DNA of 64,000 nucleotides, taken from the NCBI RefSeq assembly GCF_907164915.1, contig NC_061870.1:27689348-27753347 (forward strand), read 5' to 3'. Below are positions 12,516-26,700 of this stretch, piece by piece; positions within the stretch are counted from its first letter, which is position 1; the number at the start of each line of letters is the position of its first letter. The translations under genes and the position numbers were made by a program. The notes below the pieces were generated by a model. That model ran no database searches. It was not told the DNA's origin and saw only the letters and a list, made by a program, of their open reading frames with translations. Origin of the DNA: Impatiens glandulifera. Lineage: Eukaryota; Streptophyta; Magnoliopsida; Ericales; Balsaminaceae.

Positions 12516-12568
12516 GGAGCGGCAAAACAGTCATTTAAAATAAATGTTTTTGACTGTTTTGTCGCTCC
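12516..12568. repeat. near-perfect 18-bp hairpin
   Basis: Arms 12516-12533 and 12551-12568 are reverse complements with one mismatch (GGAGCGGCAAAACAGTCA against GGAGCGACAAAACAGTCA). The loop is 17 nt of A/T. The arms are much richer in GC than the surrounding DNA. This could be the core of a small fold-back element. Confidence 0.6.
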
Positions 12569-13542
12569 ATTTGAGAAGAACAGAAGGATCCCGTAAAATC
12601 GTTGGATAATGGCGTTAGGATGACGAGAATTATAATAGACGTTTGAATTTTAAATTTAATTTTATAAGAATTAATATTTAATTTTAATTTAATTCTTGTT
12701 ATCTGTATATGACAAAAATTATAAAATTATAATTCAATTTTATCTTTTATAAAATCTTGACGTAACCTAATATTAGTAGTTCAAGTGATAAGAGTTTTTT
12801 TTTTGTCTATAATTCAATTTTCATCCATAATAAACAATAATGATTTGACATGTTAACCTTCTAAATTAAGAAAAAAAAATATCGATTTAAAAAAACAAAC
12901 ATTGAAACTACAATTACAAGCTAAAAATAGTGAAATTGAAAATTACAAAATTAATTTCAATTTCATTTCTTAATTTTCAATAATAATATAACAATTCAAA
13001 CAAATTGGAATTACACCGATTAATTTCAATTTCAAGTTTACTAATCACACCGTAATATAGCTTATTTATATTAAAAAAAAAACTCATTTTAATTTTTTTT
13101 TTCAAAAACATTGTTATTAAATAATTAAATTAATATGATAGTTTTCTATTATCATACTAAATAAAATTAAATTAGATTGATAATTAATATTGTTAAGTTA
13201 TTTAGTCTCATGCAAAGTTAAATATTAATAATAATAAAATCCCTTACTAACAATGATATTAAATAGTTAAATTATTGATCCTCCTCTTTCCCATGACCAA
13301 ATAATGTGGCTTCATCCATATTCATCCATTATTTTACAGTACACATTACGATATGTTATCAATTAACCAAACCAAATAATCATACTCATGAAAATCTATA
13401 TTGATCCTCCAAACTCATAACATTTCAATTTATACCAAAAGCTTCACATTTGTTATTAAAATCTCAACATGTTAATGCATGATTCAATACATAAAGTCAA
13501 ATACTTTCAATCAAAATATAATTCTCATAAACAAATAAGAAT

Positions 13543-14245
13543 AAGGGTGAGAAAACTACCGATATTATCGGTATATCGAACGTATCGCAAAATATCAAAA
13601 ATATTGATTTTTGGGTATACTCAAAATAAGACAAGGTGGTACCGATACCAAAATACTTGTACAATCAATGTATTATGATATTTTTAAAATTCCGGTCGAT
13701 ATATACCGAAATACCAAAATAATATTTATAAATTAAATATATATATATATATTTAATAATTATAAAAAAATAAATAATGACGAATGAAATTGTAAATATT
13801 TATGTTTTAATTTTCATTTCAGAAAATAAATTCACATTACACAGCAATATCAAACTCTCATTAATAAACCAATTTTAATAAATTTATTTTTTTAACATAT
13901 TTGAAGCTTAACTTTTTAAGGTATCTATTTTGTTTTTCTAAATTTAACCGTTTTTTATAAAAATAAATTTAATTATAAAAATATAATTTTTAAAAATAAA
14001 TAAAAATTTAATTATATTATATAATATATATAATCTCTATACATTTAATTTCTAGACATTTATTTTATTTTATTATAAAATATTTCATTTTTTTAGGTAT
14101 TAAAGGTATCATATAATATTGATACCGTACCGAAATTAAAGTATATCGAAATTAAGATTGAATGGATGAATTTTTGGTATCGAAAATTTCGATAGGAAAT
14201 AAAGTATGAATAAAAAAAAATAAGGTATACGTCTTACTCAAATTT
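13543..14245. mobile_element. non-autonomous hAT-like element
   Basis: The ends begin AAGGGTGAGAAAAC on the left and, read inward from the right, AAATTTGAGTAAGAC. TGAG falls at the same offset in both. The direct repeat ATAAGAAT (8 bp, extendable to AAATAAGAAT) flanks it at 13535-13542 and 14248-14255, the target-site length of hAT transposons. The subterminal regions are full of ACCGATA, CGGTATA and TACCGAAAT words in both orientations, typical of hAT transposase-binding repeats. No transposase frame remains in the 0.7 kb interior. Confidence 0.6.
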
Positions 14246-14524
14246 AAATAAGAATACATAGGGTAAAGTTTTGGATTATTTTTGAATATATTACACAATT
14301 CTAAGAGTTAATCTGATATTTATTCGGAATGATTTCGAATATATATTTAATTATTTTAATTCGAAGAACTTGAATTGAACCAGATCTCCTCCGTTCGAAC
14401 CGCCCCGATTTTATTCCGCGGAAAGATTGACAGGCAGTTGGGGTTGGAAAGGAAGAGAGAGAAGGTCACAAGTCAAACGCAACTCTGTAGAGAAGAGGGA
14501 GAGTGCAGGGCAAGTTTAGAGAGA

Positions 14525-17500
14525 ATGATCCAGGGCGGCGGAGGAGTTGGAGACGAAGAGAAATGGCTGGCTTCAGGTATCACCGGCCTTCAGCAGAATG
14601 CCTCGCTCATGCATCGTTCTCTGGTACTAACTAATTCTTTAGTGTATTTCATCTGTAGCTGGATCATCGATTCATTTTTATAACCTAATTCGTGTTGATT
14701 CTCTTCAGGACTCGAACAATCTAAGAGACGCTCTGAAGTACTCTGCGCAGATGTTGTCCGAGTTACGGACTTCACGGTTACCGCCTCACAAATACTATGA
14801 ACTATGTTAGTTTTCATCTACTACTGTTCTACATTAGACTTGATCTCGCTATTGGTCACTTAGACGTTGAGATCAGTTGTTTAATTCTTTGTTCTATGGC
14901 TGATTCTGATTCTGATTCCTCAAGACATGCGAGCCTTTGATGAATTGAGGAAGCTGGAGATGTTTTTTAAGGAGGAGACTAGACGTGGCTGCTCTATCAT
15001 TGATCTTTATGAACTTGTGCAGCATGCTGGCAACATATTGCCCAGGCTGTAAGTGAGATTTTTCTAGTATAGTATTTGTTTAATTCTGATCGTATCATCT
15101 TTATAATGTTATTGCATCCTCTAGAAAGATTGTGAATGTACTAGTTTTCTTTCTATTTTGGAGATTTGATATCAAGTGTAGGTTTAGAGCTGGTTGCAAG
15201 TTTTTTAGACATTTAGAGAAAAATAAGAAGCAATGCAGCTAAAATTAGTTCACAACCTAATATTTATTCTCGATAGCCATTCCAAAAGGGCTCTAAGCAA
15301 AAGACTACTGTTGTTATTTACACTATGAAATTTCTATGATTGGGTATAATGAGAAATGTAAATTAGGAGTATATCAAGTTGGTTTATAGTGGAAGGATTT
15401 TGAGTGTAGCAGTAGTTATAGATACTGGTAAGCATCAAGATTACAAATGGATTTCATGAACTTGGGAAAGGTCTATCATCTTGTTCCTAGTTGACGTACA
15501 TAAGATAAGAAAGGAATCACAATTGTTAGTAAAAATTTTTCTAGAGTTAGGAGTAAGGTAGGACCATAATGAGGACTATGTAAAAAAATGAAGTGACATT
15601 TGCCAAGACTGTTAAGATTCTTAGTCATCATCTTACATTTGGCAGTCCGGAAATTTAGGAAACATAAAATCAACAACAAAGAATTATAAGAAAACTGAAA
15701 AAATATAAAAGGAGTTTTTTCTTAGAGAGAAAATGATTTAACCATTAAGCAGAAAAGCATACTGAAAGCTGGCAAAACTATTAGATGACAAGATCTGAAT
15801 CCAAGACATTCTGAAATCAGAGGACTGAAGACGCGAGAAGATATGACACACGGGAATACAATATTCTTTGGAATTACTTAAGAAGGCGGCTAAAGCCTTT
15901 TTATGAGATACAGTTATGAGATAGACTTAAAGCTAAACATGACTAATCTGTAAATCTTTCTCATTATTAATACTAGGATATTCCTTTTCACAAAAAAAAA
16001 AACACTAAACATGTTTCTGGAATTAAAAAGTTTCAATTTTCCAATGGTTCCTATCGTAGTTTGGGTAATTTCTGTTTCTATTAGGGATAACTCCTTCATT
16101 CCCCTGACTTACTGTAATCCCTCTTCCTGTTTTTTTTTTTTTGCTTTATCAGGTATCTTCTTTGCACAGTTGGATCTGTCTATATCGAGTCAAAAGAAGC
16201 ACCTGCGAAAGATATACTCAAAGATCTAGTTGAAATGTGCCGTGGCATACAGCATCCTGTCCGTGGGCTCTTCTTGAGGAGCTATCTTTGCCAAGTTAGT
16301 AGAAATAAGTTGCCAGATATTGGTTCTGAGTATGAAGGGTAAGGAAACAAGCCTCAGTTTGCAGAATCCCATGATTAAGCATAGTAAATTGAATAATTGC
16401 TAGTCCCAAGATTCAACTTATACTGCTACTTTTTTAAGCTAAAGCTTCCATATAGAAGATTGTCCCAAAATACAGACATAAAAACAACTCTCCAAAGTAT
16501 AGAAAAGGGATAAATGGGAAAAAGATTAGGGTAAAAAAAGAGAAAGACCTCAAACAACCAAATGACCTTCAAGGATGAAGAGTGTGATACAATTAGGCAC
16601 AAAGAAAACCAACAACTATTGGAATATGAATGAAAAATTAACACAAAGTTCCGCAAATTCTATAAAAAATCTCATAGTGATCCCATAAACAGAGTAAAGA
16701 TACTACCTCAATGCCCCAACTGAAATGCACCTTCCATTTGAGCCCCAATAATTTCACTAAGCAGAATAACTCATCTAATCCAAACTATGCCATGGAAGAG
16801 ATCACAAATTTTCCCTTGATTATCTTAGGTTATTGTCACATTAGTCTTTTGAGGGTGTTCTATGACTTATATTTACTTTTCTTATTTGAGGCTTTCACAT
16901 TATGGTTCCTCAGAATTCCAATTTTGCATAACTCTTACCTTGACCTAGGCTTCCATTAAAAGTGAATCTCAAAATATCACAAACCTCGTCCATAAGTAAG
17001 GACCTTCATTGACTAGTATTAATACTATATATTATAACTATCTTCAATTTGCTTATTGGAGAAAGTGAAAAAGTCTTGAATAATGATCATTTCTGGCTTT
17101 ATTAATTGTTCTTGATAAGTTGCTAGCATTTCTCAAGTTGTACTTTCCTAGTGCTTTCATCGATTCAAGCGGTTTAACCACTGTTGGTAGTCAACCTGAA
17201 CAACTATTTAATTATAAGAGCATTTTTTTGCTTGTCCAGGGATGCTGACACTGTCACAGATGCGGTTGATTTTGTTCTCCAAAACTTTACAGAAATGAAT
17301 AAACTTTGGGTGCGGATGCAGCATCAGGTCAGTTTGGTGCTAAATTTTAATTTTTGCAGTAATCAGTATGCTTGTGCTTAGTCATCAGTGTAGAAACTAG
17401 AAAGGAGGGGGGGAAATAGTGATTAGGCAGGTGTGCAGCAAAGGTAAAAAACAATAAAAGTAAAAATCGTAAGGGCATGATTTTGGTCATGCAGGTTTCA

Positions 17501-20500
17501 TAGTGGTTGTGCATCATTCATACTATTTGCTGATCTTGAGTTGAGGATTGCACTGGGGCTTTCTGCTCTGCAGGGACCTGCTCGGGAAAAGGAGAAACGA
17601 GAGAAAGAAAGAAGCGAGCTTCGTGACCTTGTAATATAATTTTACTGAATTTCTAAATAAGCCATGTAGTAGCTGTAACTTCACTGCTGAGTGTTATGCT
17701 TCATTATACCTGTTTGATAGGTTGGGAAGAATCTACATGTTTTAAGTCAGATTGAAGGCATCGATCTTGAGATGTACAGAGATATTGTGCTTCCCAAAGT
17801 CTTGGAGCAGGTCTGACTTGTTTTAGTTATAGTTTATTTGATTGGCGAAGTATTATTTCCTTTTTGTCCAAAATGATTAATGTTTATAAATTCTCGACAT
17901 GTCTTTGCAGGTTGTTAATTGTAAAGATGATCTTGCACAGTACTATTTGATGGATTGTATAATTCAAGTATTTCCCGATGAGTATCACTTACAGACTCTT
18001 GAGACACTCTTGGGTGCATGTCCTCAACTTCAGGTGGTTCCGTTGTTCATTATGTTCCTTAAACATTACACATTTATCCCATGGCATGATTGATGTGCAC
18101 TTCTTTCAGGGTTCTTTGTTTGATTTCTTTGTTTGATATGTTGCTATTTTTACATGTGTCCTTGTGAGACCATTCTCTGAACCAGGATTCTGTGTATTCA
18201 CACTATCATGTTCACCCCTCAATTTGTCTGAAAAGAATCTAGAAGTTTATATTGTGTCATACTCAGCGATCTTCTTATACTAAAACCATGAGATGAACCT
18301 CTAGGAGCACTTCCTCTGTCTCACATTATATGTCATACTTCTTACCTTTTAGGAGTCTTGTTGTTTGTAGTTCTATGTGCTCTTTAAGCACTTCATTGAT
18401 GACGTGTAATTTATTTTAGACAACCTTTTACAATATATATATATATATGGGATGCTGGTGAAAATATTAAAGTTAAGTTTTGTTTTCATGTATGAAAGGG
18501 ACATTGATCAGCTACATTTGATGTTATTAGAACACAGATTTACATCATATCATCTATGTTTCACTATAAACTCGAGCTACTTTGTATCACTGAAACATTT
18601 TTCGCAATAAATACTCCAAAACCTTCATGTACTGACCTTTTCTATTTTTACTGGCAAGTATTTTTTGTATATATAGTCAACTGACACTGGCATCATTATG
18701 TCAAAGTAGCGTCATGTTATAACCCTCCAGTTCCCAATACATGGTTTACTGATGTTTTCTTTTCTCTTACATGAAACACAGTGTATTTTGAATTACACAA
18801 ATTCTCTTTCTTACGTGTTTATTGTCCCTCATACATCACAGCCATTAGTTGACATTAAAACGGTGCTTTCACGTCTAATGGAAAGGCTGTCAAACTATGC
18901 TGCATCAAGCACAGAAGTGAGTAATTCCTATTACTTCCTTGATCTTGTTCCAGGTATAATTATAAATTCTTTCTTTTTCCTGTATGACAGGTTTTACCTG
19001 AATTCTTGCAAGTGGAAGCTTTTAAAAAACTGAGCAATGCTATTGGAAAGGTAAATCTTGCATCATTAGTTTGTAATATTCCTTAGCATATAAGATCTTG
19101 GTCTTTCGAACTGATACATCTTGTGGGTTACATAAATATGTTTTTCAGTTTCTTTTCTTCTGTACATCCAAAGTTTTAGGGTGGAAACTGGAATGCTTTC
19201 AGCTCAGATGCCAATTATGTTGAGAATGATATGTTGTAATATCTGGTTTTAGATCTTATCAATTTCTTGGCTTGTATTATCTGTTTCTTCCTTTATTTTT
19301 TCTCTCTACGGGTGTCTAGTAGAAAGCTTTGCAAAGTTTATTTGTTAGTGGTAGTAGATGCAGGTTATCCCTTTCTATAAAATATCCATATTATAGACTG
19401 ATTGGAATAACCAAAGAATCCCTCATGGAATATTTTGAATTACCATTGCTCAACTTCTGTTTCTTCGTAAACATAATAACCTGTTTACCTCTCTTTGAAA
19501 CTAGAGGTTCTGATTCAGTCAGTTCTTTTGGGCGATTATGACATTCATCCAACTCTTTCTGTTAACTGAAAATGTTGTTTTAATATAGGTGATTGAAGCA
19601 CAGGTTGACATGCCCGATGCTGGAGTTGTGGCTTTATACTCATCTCTTCTAACATTCACTTTGCATGTGCATCCTGATCGACTTGATTATGTGGATCAAA
19701 TACTGGTGCGTCATCTCAAATTGTCCCAACTCCTTTCCCGTGTTATCTGATAACTTATGGAAAAGAATGTTATTAAATTTGATCAATGGCTTCTGGCATT
19801 CGTAATTCCCTACTGAATTTAGAGTAACAATGTGCAAATCCGGTGAGTGATAAGATCTCTTCATATGGAGGCTCACAATTAATGTTAGTACAGTTTGTAT
19901 GGGAGATGCCTTTTGATATATTTATTTTTTTGATCTCATTATCAGAATCAATTGAAAATTAATTTTCTAATCCTTTAGTAAAAAAGATCATATTTATTTT
20001 AACTCTAAGTTATCAAGGGCTGTAAATTATGGAAAATGACTTTTTCGGTCTGCTTCAGGGAGCATGTGTTAAGAAGTTTTCTGGAAAAGGCAAGCTTGAT
20101 GATAGCAAGGCAACAGAACAGATTGTTGCACTTCTTAGTGGCCCTCTTGAGAAATACAATAGTATTGAGACTGCACTAAAACTTTCTAACTATCCTCGAG
20201 TGATGGAGCATCTTGATGATGCAAAGACTAAAGTAATGGCTGGTGTTATCATCCAGAGTATAATGAAGAACAGGACATGTATATCTACAGCTGACAAGGT
20301 ATAATCTCTAAAAAATATATATATTTCTTGCAGAATATTCTTTTTGAATGATGGATTACTGTTCTGACATATGTAGGTGGAGGCTCTGTTTCAATTGATA
20401 AAAGGGCTAATCAGCGATTCAGCTGACAATCTTCATGATGAGGTGATTTTCAATTCTTATGTCACATTTGTGGTTACAAATATGGTGCAAAGAGTTGTGT

Positions 20501-23053
20501 CAGAATTTAATATGTTTGCTAAATGTTGGCTAAGTTTTTCTTGGATTTTAAATCTATTATAGTAGTTGTCTTGTCTACAAAAACTTCTCATTTAAATAAC
20601 TTCAGTGGCTTTCATTTATGTGTTTCCTTTTCAGCTTGATGAGGAGGACTTCAATGAGGAGCAGAATTCAGTTTCACGTTTAATTCAAATGCTGTACAAC
20701 GAAGACCCAGAAGAGATGTTTAAGGTAATAATGCATCTACTACAATATATGTTTACTTACTTTGGAAATGCACAGATGCCTGTCTGGTATTTGATATTTG
20801 GAAATGAGGTCCAGTTTATTTTTTTTTCAAGTATGGAGGAATTTACATTTCTTAAATACAAAGAGGAAATTGATTTATTTGATTCATGTCTTTTATCTTG
20901 CGGCTGAAGGGATATATAACATTTCAGGCTAATTCCTGTTAAATTGAAAACGATCCACTAAAGGAAAACCATCTCATTAATTTTATTTTAGTACTGGCAA
21001 CTATCCTTATATCTTCTTCTTTTAAGAACCATTAATAACTACTTTTCAGTGGGCTTACAACTGCTGCGTGATTATTGATACTTTACCATGAAATATTCCT
21101 CTTTACCAGATCATAAACACTGTGAGGAAGCATATACAAACTGGAGGTCCAAAACGACTACCATTTACTCTCCCACCTCTGATTTTTAGTTCTCTTAAGG
21201 TTTGGCTCTGTCTTCTTGTGCATCACATTTCTTAAAAGTGTAATTAGCATCAGCAAAAAACCTGAAATCATTTCTCCTTGAGCAGTTGGTCAGAAAATTG
21301 CAAGGAAATGAGGAAAGTGTATCTGGAGAAGAAGCATCTGCAACTCCCGAGAAAATCTTTCAACTTTTGAATCAGGTAAATCATGTTGGAGTTGTATTAT
21401 GCCTTGCCAAAACAGGTTTGCATGGTTATTGCTAACTCGTCACTGAAGTAATCAATAATAATTGTCATTTTATGTCTAAAATACCACTTAGAATTTTTAC
21501 CTTGTAAAAATAGGACATTTGTGTGATCCGAAAATATCGATATTGGTTATGTTTCCAAAAATCACAATGTCAAAGAAAATCTGGATCATGATCCAAAAAG
21601 TAATCTTTATATCAACAAAGTTAAAAACACACTATAATCTAGATAATGATAGAGAAAAAATCTTAAAAGAAAAACACTTTTAGTTTAAACTTTAATGATT
21701 TTTCAATGGGATCGTAACTGTTACAAAGATTGAGACAAAATAACAGTTTTGAAATAGGTTTGTTTTCCTTTCCTACTTGAGGTTGTCAGGATTTTCATTG
21801 GCTTGCCTTTCATTTTGTGTGCATATCATCAACTAGTTATGCACTGCCAGTCTTATCAGAAACTTCCGTCTCATCTAAAGATTTGTATTACCAATTTGTT
21901 GTTTGATTCCAGGTGATTGAGACTTTGTCAGTCGTTCCAGCACCTGAAATGGCATTGAGGTTATATTTACAATGTGCTGAGGTATGTGAAACTATTGATT
22001 TCCTCAATCAACCCCAATGCTGGGTGACTAAAGTTTATTAATATCTAAAGTTGTCTTATCCTTCTTCTCACTCAGGCTGCAAATGACTGTGATTTAGAAC
22101 CTGTTGCTTATGAATTTTTCACACAAGCATACATCCTCTACGAAGAAGAGATTTCGGTAATAGATTATTTGTTTGTGCTAATTTTGCTGGGGATAGTTGA
22201 CATTTTTTCTTATTTTCTTGATTTTTATTGGATAATGTTTGTCGTGATAGGATTCTAGAGCACAGGTGACTGCTCTACATCTAATTATAGGTACTCTGCA
22301 GAGGATGCATGTCTTTGGTGTTGAGAACAGGGATACCTTAACCCATAAGGCCACTGGGGTAAATTACATAATGATTTAATATTATCAATATTATATTTTC
22401 CTTGTAATTTCATTAAATTTCCGTTCCATTCCTCCTGTTGACTCAGTACTCGGCAAAGCTTCTGAAGAAGCCAGATCAATGCAGAGCTATTTATGCATGC
22501 TCTCATCTTTTCTGGGTTGATGATCAAGTCAGCCTCAAGGATGGAGAAAGGTGCATTAGTTTTTTGAAAATGTGGATTATTTGGGTATTTTAGTTAATGA
22601 TTTGGGATTATGGACCTAATCTTTTATGGTACGGTCCAGGGTATTGCTATGTTTGAAGCGAGCTCAGAGAATTGCTAATGCAGTTCAACAGACACGTGAT
22701 AGCAGTGGATTCATCGCTCTTTACATTGAAATATTGAATAAGTATTGTATCTCACCATTATTGGATTTCGAACTAATATTATTGTCCTCTCCCCTAGTCC
22801 CTATACAAAACTATCAATTTATATATGTTCTCTTTGTGCTAGATATCTCTATTTCTTTGAGAAGGGAAACTCTTCTATCACAGTAGATGCAATTCAAGGG
22901 CTTGTTGAGGCGATTAAGACGGAGATGCAAAGTGAGAACTTCAACCCAGATCCGGCTGCCGATGCTTTCTTTACCAGCACATTAAGCTACATTCAATTCC
23001 AGAAGCAAAAGGGAGGCACTATAGGCGATAGATATGAAGCAATTAGGGTATGA
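14525..23053 (+). CDS. VPS35: vacuolar protein sorting-associated protein 35 (retromer core)
   Basis: Twenty-two exons splice in one frame to 788 aa, the normal plant VPS35 length. First exon 14525-14623, then 14709-14805, 14925-15048, 16153-16338, 17240-17327 and 17574-17630; last exons 22640-22741 and 22843-23053. VPS35 is the curved alpha-solenoid scaffold of retromer. It binds VPS26 at its N-terminus and VPS29 at its C-terminus, and recycles vacuolar sorting receptors from late endosomes. The VPS26-binding PRLYL motif is present around residues 104-108, across the exon 3/4 junction. Other landmarks are [38 protein letters not shown] and the C-terminal [15 protein letters not shown] segment, here [10 protein letters not shown]. 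Introns 3, 4 and 8 are long (0.8-1.1 kb). Plants often have two or three VPS35 paralogues; which one this is cannot be told. Confidence 0.96.
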
Positions 23054-23733
23054 ATTCTGTAATGGTGGCAAACATTGTATTCTGTTTTTCTTTGTTTTGA
23101 GTTTTGGATTTTTTTAATGTCATCATTCAATTATGTTTATTGTTGTAAAAAAAAGGTTAGCAGATTCTCCTAGATGGAGGAGGGTATTCCATTTTAGGTA
23201 TTATTGTAATGCACATGTAACTTATTATGTTTGGGATAATTACTGAACCATTTAATTAAATATTAACAAACTATATACATTTTAATTATTAATCTTATCT
23301 TTTAAAAAAAAAATTGTTGAAAAAGATGAGTTAGTGAACTTTATTGCATGTATTTGAAAAAAAAAAAAAATCATTGTATGTAGAATTTATTTATATAATA
23401 GTTTATATAGATTTGGTAAGTCAATTATTTCATAATTTATTTACTAATTAGCTAACTCAATGATATTTATTTATTATATTTCCTTGCATAAATAATGAAA
23501 AATAATTATTGATTTATGGCCCAAGAAATAAATGTTGGCTAGAGCGCGCGGGGGAAGGTCCTCTCTTTTCATCTTCTCGGGTACGCCATTCGAGTTTTCC
23601 AACGATACGCGCCTTTTCTCAAACCTCTCAATCACTAGTTTATGCCCTTGGTCTCGCTTTCCTTGTTTCCATCGTCTTCGATGCGAGTAGTTTTCTAGGG
23701 CAGCGTAATCCTTCGTTTCGTTTTATCTCAACA
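23054..23733. other. VPS35 3' region and RAD17 upstream region
   Basis: The first part is the AT-rich 3' untranslated region of VPS35 and spacer. From about 23540 the DNA becomes GC-richer, consistent with a leader for RAD17. No further coding exon is supported. Confidence 0.5.
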
Positions 23734-23775
23734 ATGGAGGAGGAGACATCGACTACTCTAAACCTCTGGAGATAG
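23734..23775 (+). promoter_or_regulatory. upstream ORF in the RAD17 leader
   Basis: ATG GAG GAG GAG through TAG makes a 13-residue peptide (MEEETSTTLNLWR) ending 19 bases before the RAD17 ATG. If the transcript starts upstream of 23734, this uORF would lower translation of the main frame. Its presence in the mRNA is inference. Confidence 0.45.
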
Positions 23776-23794
23776 TTTACTTTTTATTATTGTA

Positions 23795-26700
23795 ATGGGG
23801 AAAAGGAATACGGTTGTTCTCTTGTCATCAGACGAAGAAGAAGAGAAATACTATACAGTCGGTTCAAAGTCTGGTTCTGTACATGCTACAGTTCCTCGTC
23901 TAAATACCAGAAGAAGAGCTAAGAAAACTCGCATCTCGGATTCTTCTCCCGTATGCTCTTCGGCAGGGTTCAACGAGGTATGCTATCAGTTTATGCTCTC
24001 CAATTGTATATCTCCAGTTTTAGGTTGATTATATTGTTGGCCTTATCTCCTAATGTTTTAGGAGAGTTAGTAACATACATTGTTACTGTTCATGTTTTAT
24101 TTTCTTTGTCATGGTTGCGTTAGTTCTAGCTTGATGCTATTGTTGTTGTCAATGTTTTTTCACTTGAGTTAGTAAATTAACATCTAAAATGTGTTTTTTC
24201 ATTGTTCAGTGCCAACTTCTTATTAAGGTTCATTTTGAAACTTTAGGAATTTAGCATGTTAAACAATTAGTTTCATAGATAGACAGGTTATGTAATCAAA
24301 GATTGGCACACTTTATCTAGTCTGAAATTCTCCTGCAAAGTCAGTTTCAAACTATTGGAGTCTCGAGAAAACTTGCTTTTTGCTGAAGTCTTTAACTCGA
24401 TTATGTATATATGTACCTTGATGTTCTTGTTTTTGAGTGATTAAGATAATGGAAAATTGTTTTGCTTCATGCAGATTAAGCTATTGTGTCAAGATTTTGA
24501 CGAAGGATTCAGGGAATCTACTGGTATGCTGCTATAAAAAAATGTCTTTTGATGTGCATACATCTTTCACAAAATTCTTTGTGCTAATCTTTGGTCTTTT
24601 GCCTTCAATTCATATTATTCGTCATCTTTGTTGCTCTTATCTTATGCAATTTCTAAAAATGTGGTTTATACTTGTTCAAGTACCTGCATATCATTTTATT
24701 CAAGATATTGACAAGATGTTAATTCTCTTTTTCTTTTTAGGGGATATATGTTGGAGTTATGCACTTCAATTGTAAAATGAGATTTGAATAATAATCAAGT
24801 AATTTTTCACGAAAATTCTAACTAGGTTGAAATGAAAAGATGAAATCCAAATTGAGACTTTTAAGTTTAGTAAGATATTCATATTTGGACTTCGAGTTGA
24901 AGTATTAATCAATTTGAGATTATTTTAATATTTCAATAATCTTTCTTGATCCCACTTTTTTTTATTTATTTTTGCTAAAAGCTTGATCCTCATTTGGATA
25001 CAAATAAGCTTTACTGTCTTGAATTTGAATGTTTATTTTCAAAACTTTAGCCTTTTAACAATAAATTCATAGTTGCACTATTTAAGTATTTGAACACTTA
25101 ATTATCATTAATTTTAACCTAATATGATTATATCAACACAATATCTCGTTCAACTTTAAGGGAATTTACTGTACAACTTAAACCTAAAGTTTCAATTTGA
25201 ATATATTGCAAAATTTTAATTTTTAATGTGTTATTTTGGCCTAGTTTTTGAAATGAAAATTCTTATAGTTTATATTTTTTGACCCACATATTCCTGCTTA
25301 AAGTCTGACACGTATTCAATGATAATTAGAGTACTGCAGAAGCTTCAAGAAGAATCTATGGGTTGAGAAGTACAAACCTTGTTCCTTGGACGAGCTTGCT
25401 GTTCATAAAAAGAAGGTGAATCTAGTGCTTAGATTTAGTTATTCTAAACTTTTGATGACACCTCTGGTTTTCCTATTTGAAGGTTGATGAAGTCAAGACC
25501 TGGTTTTCTGAGCGATTGAGAAATCAGCAGGTAATAGAGATACTCACCCCTAATACCACTGGACAACTTGTCCTGATTGATTTTTCCTTTTCCTTTTCCA
25601 GTTTCATGTTTCTGTTTCCATTAGAATACTCCTAAAATTGTAGTAGTCTTAGTCAAATAAAGTAATGATGTGAGCTCATGAACTGAGTGAAATCTGAAAA
25701 CTCTTGCTCCATAAAATTCATTTTTATTTATTATTTGTGGTCCATCACTGGAATTCATAACATGCTGTAACACTGATTCAAAACTGTTTTATGATGGCTT
25801 GAAATGTAGAGTGTACCTATGAATGAAATAGCCGATACTGTTAACTGCCATTGCCTGATATTTGGTACACTCTGTAAACTTGTAACCTTTTAATTCTCTA
25901 ATTGCAGGGGGAAACTTCTCATAATGTCCTTATCATCACTGGTGCTGCTGGAGTCGGAAAATCTGTATGGTGATGTTTTTTTTTGCCTCCATAATATGTA
26001 CCATATGCTGATGAACCTTGATTTTTTTTATTTTGTTATTCACTGCATTAAGTTTAGTTGTTTGTATGACCAATGGTTGCAGGCAACTGTCCATGTGGTT
26101 GCATCTCACCTTGGAGCTACTTTGTGTGAGTGGAATGCACCAACTCCTACAAACTGGCAAGAATATGTCCATACTTCTAGTTCAGGTCCTCTAAACACTT
26201 ATTTCTCTTCTCCATGTGATTGTAGAGGCATGTCTCTTGTGATGAATAACAAGCTTACTTGTTCCAGTTTTTTTCTGAGCAATTCAAAGAGGAACTAAGG
26301 ATGGGTGTTCAATTCATTTTTGCTGATATATAATGAAACATAATGTTTATCTAGATGTGTTATGATTTATTGGGTTTGGATATTTTTCTCACTCCTTCAA
26401 ACTTCCTCTATCTCTTCCAATGTGTATCCACTCTCTCATTCCTTTTTATGTATAATTTTTTTTCCGTATGAAACATTTTGGAGAAATCGTTTTCATTCTT
26501 GGTTAGATGTTAAGGCTATTGTAGAATTTGACTTATTCAATTGAAGTAAGAGATACATGCAACATATTTTTAAGGTTCAAATTAGAATCAAGATTGAAAT
26601 GGTCCATGTTATAATTTGTGGTCATTGATAAAACATATTCATAGAATGTCCTGACATTGACATTTTAGGTGTATGCTACACATCAAAACTGGAGGAGTTT

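Larger units (their letters stand above)
9340..14524. other. long AT-rich intergenic region
   Basis: About 5 kb separates the MCA leader from VPS35. I see no coding exon: the open frames here lack homology, and several begin on non-ATG codons. A slightly GC-richer patch at about 12270-12450 resembles transposon debris. A fold-back repeat, a strong hairpin and a hAT-like element are listed separately. The last 150 bp before 14525 are the VPS35 leader. Confidence 0.6.
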
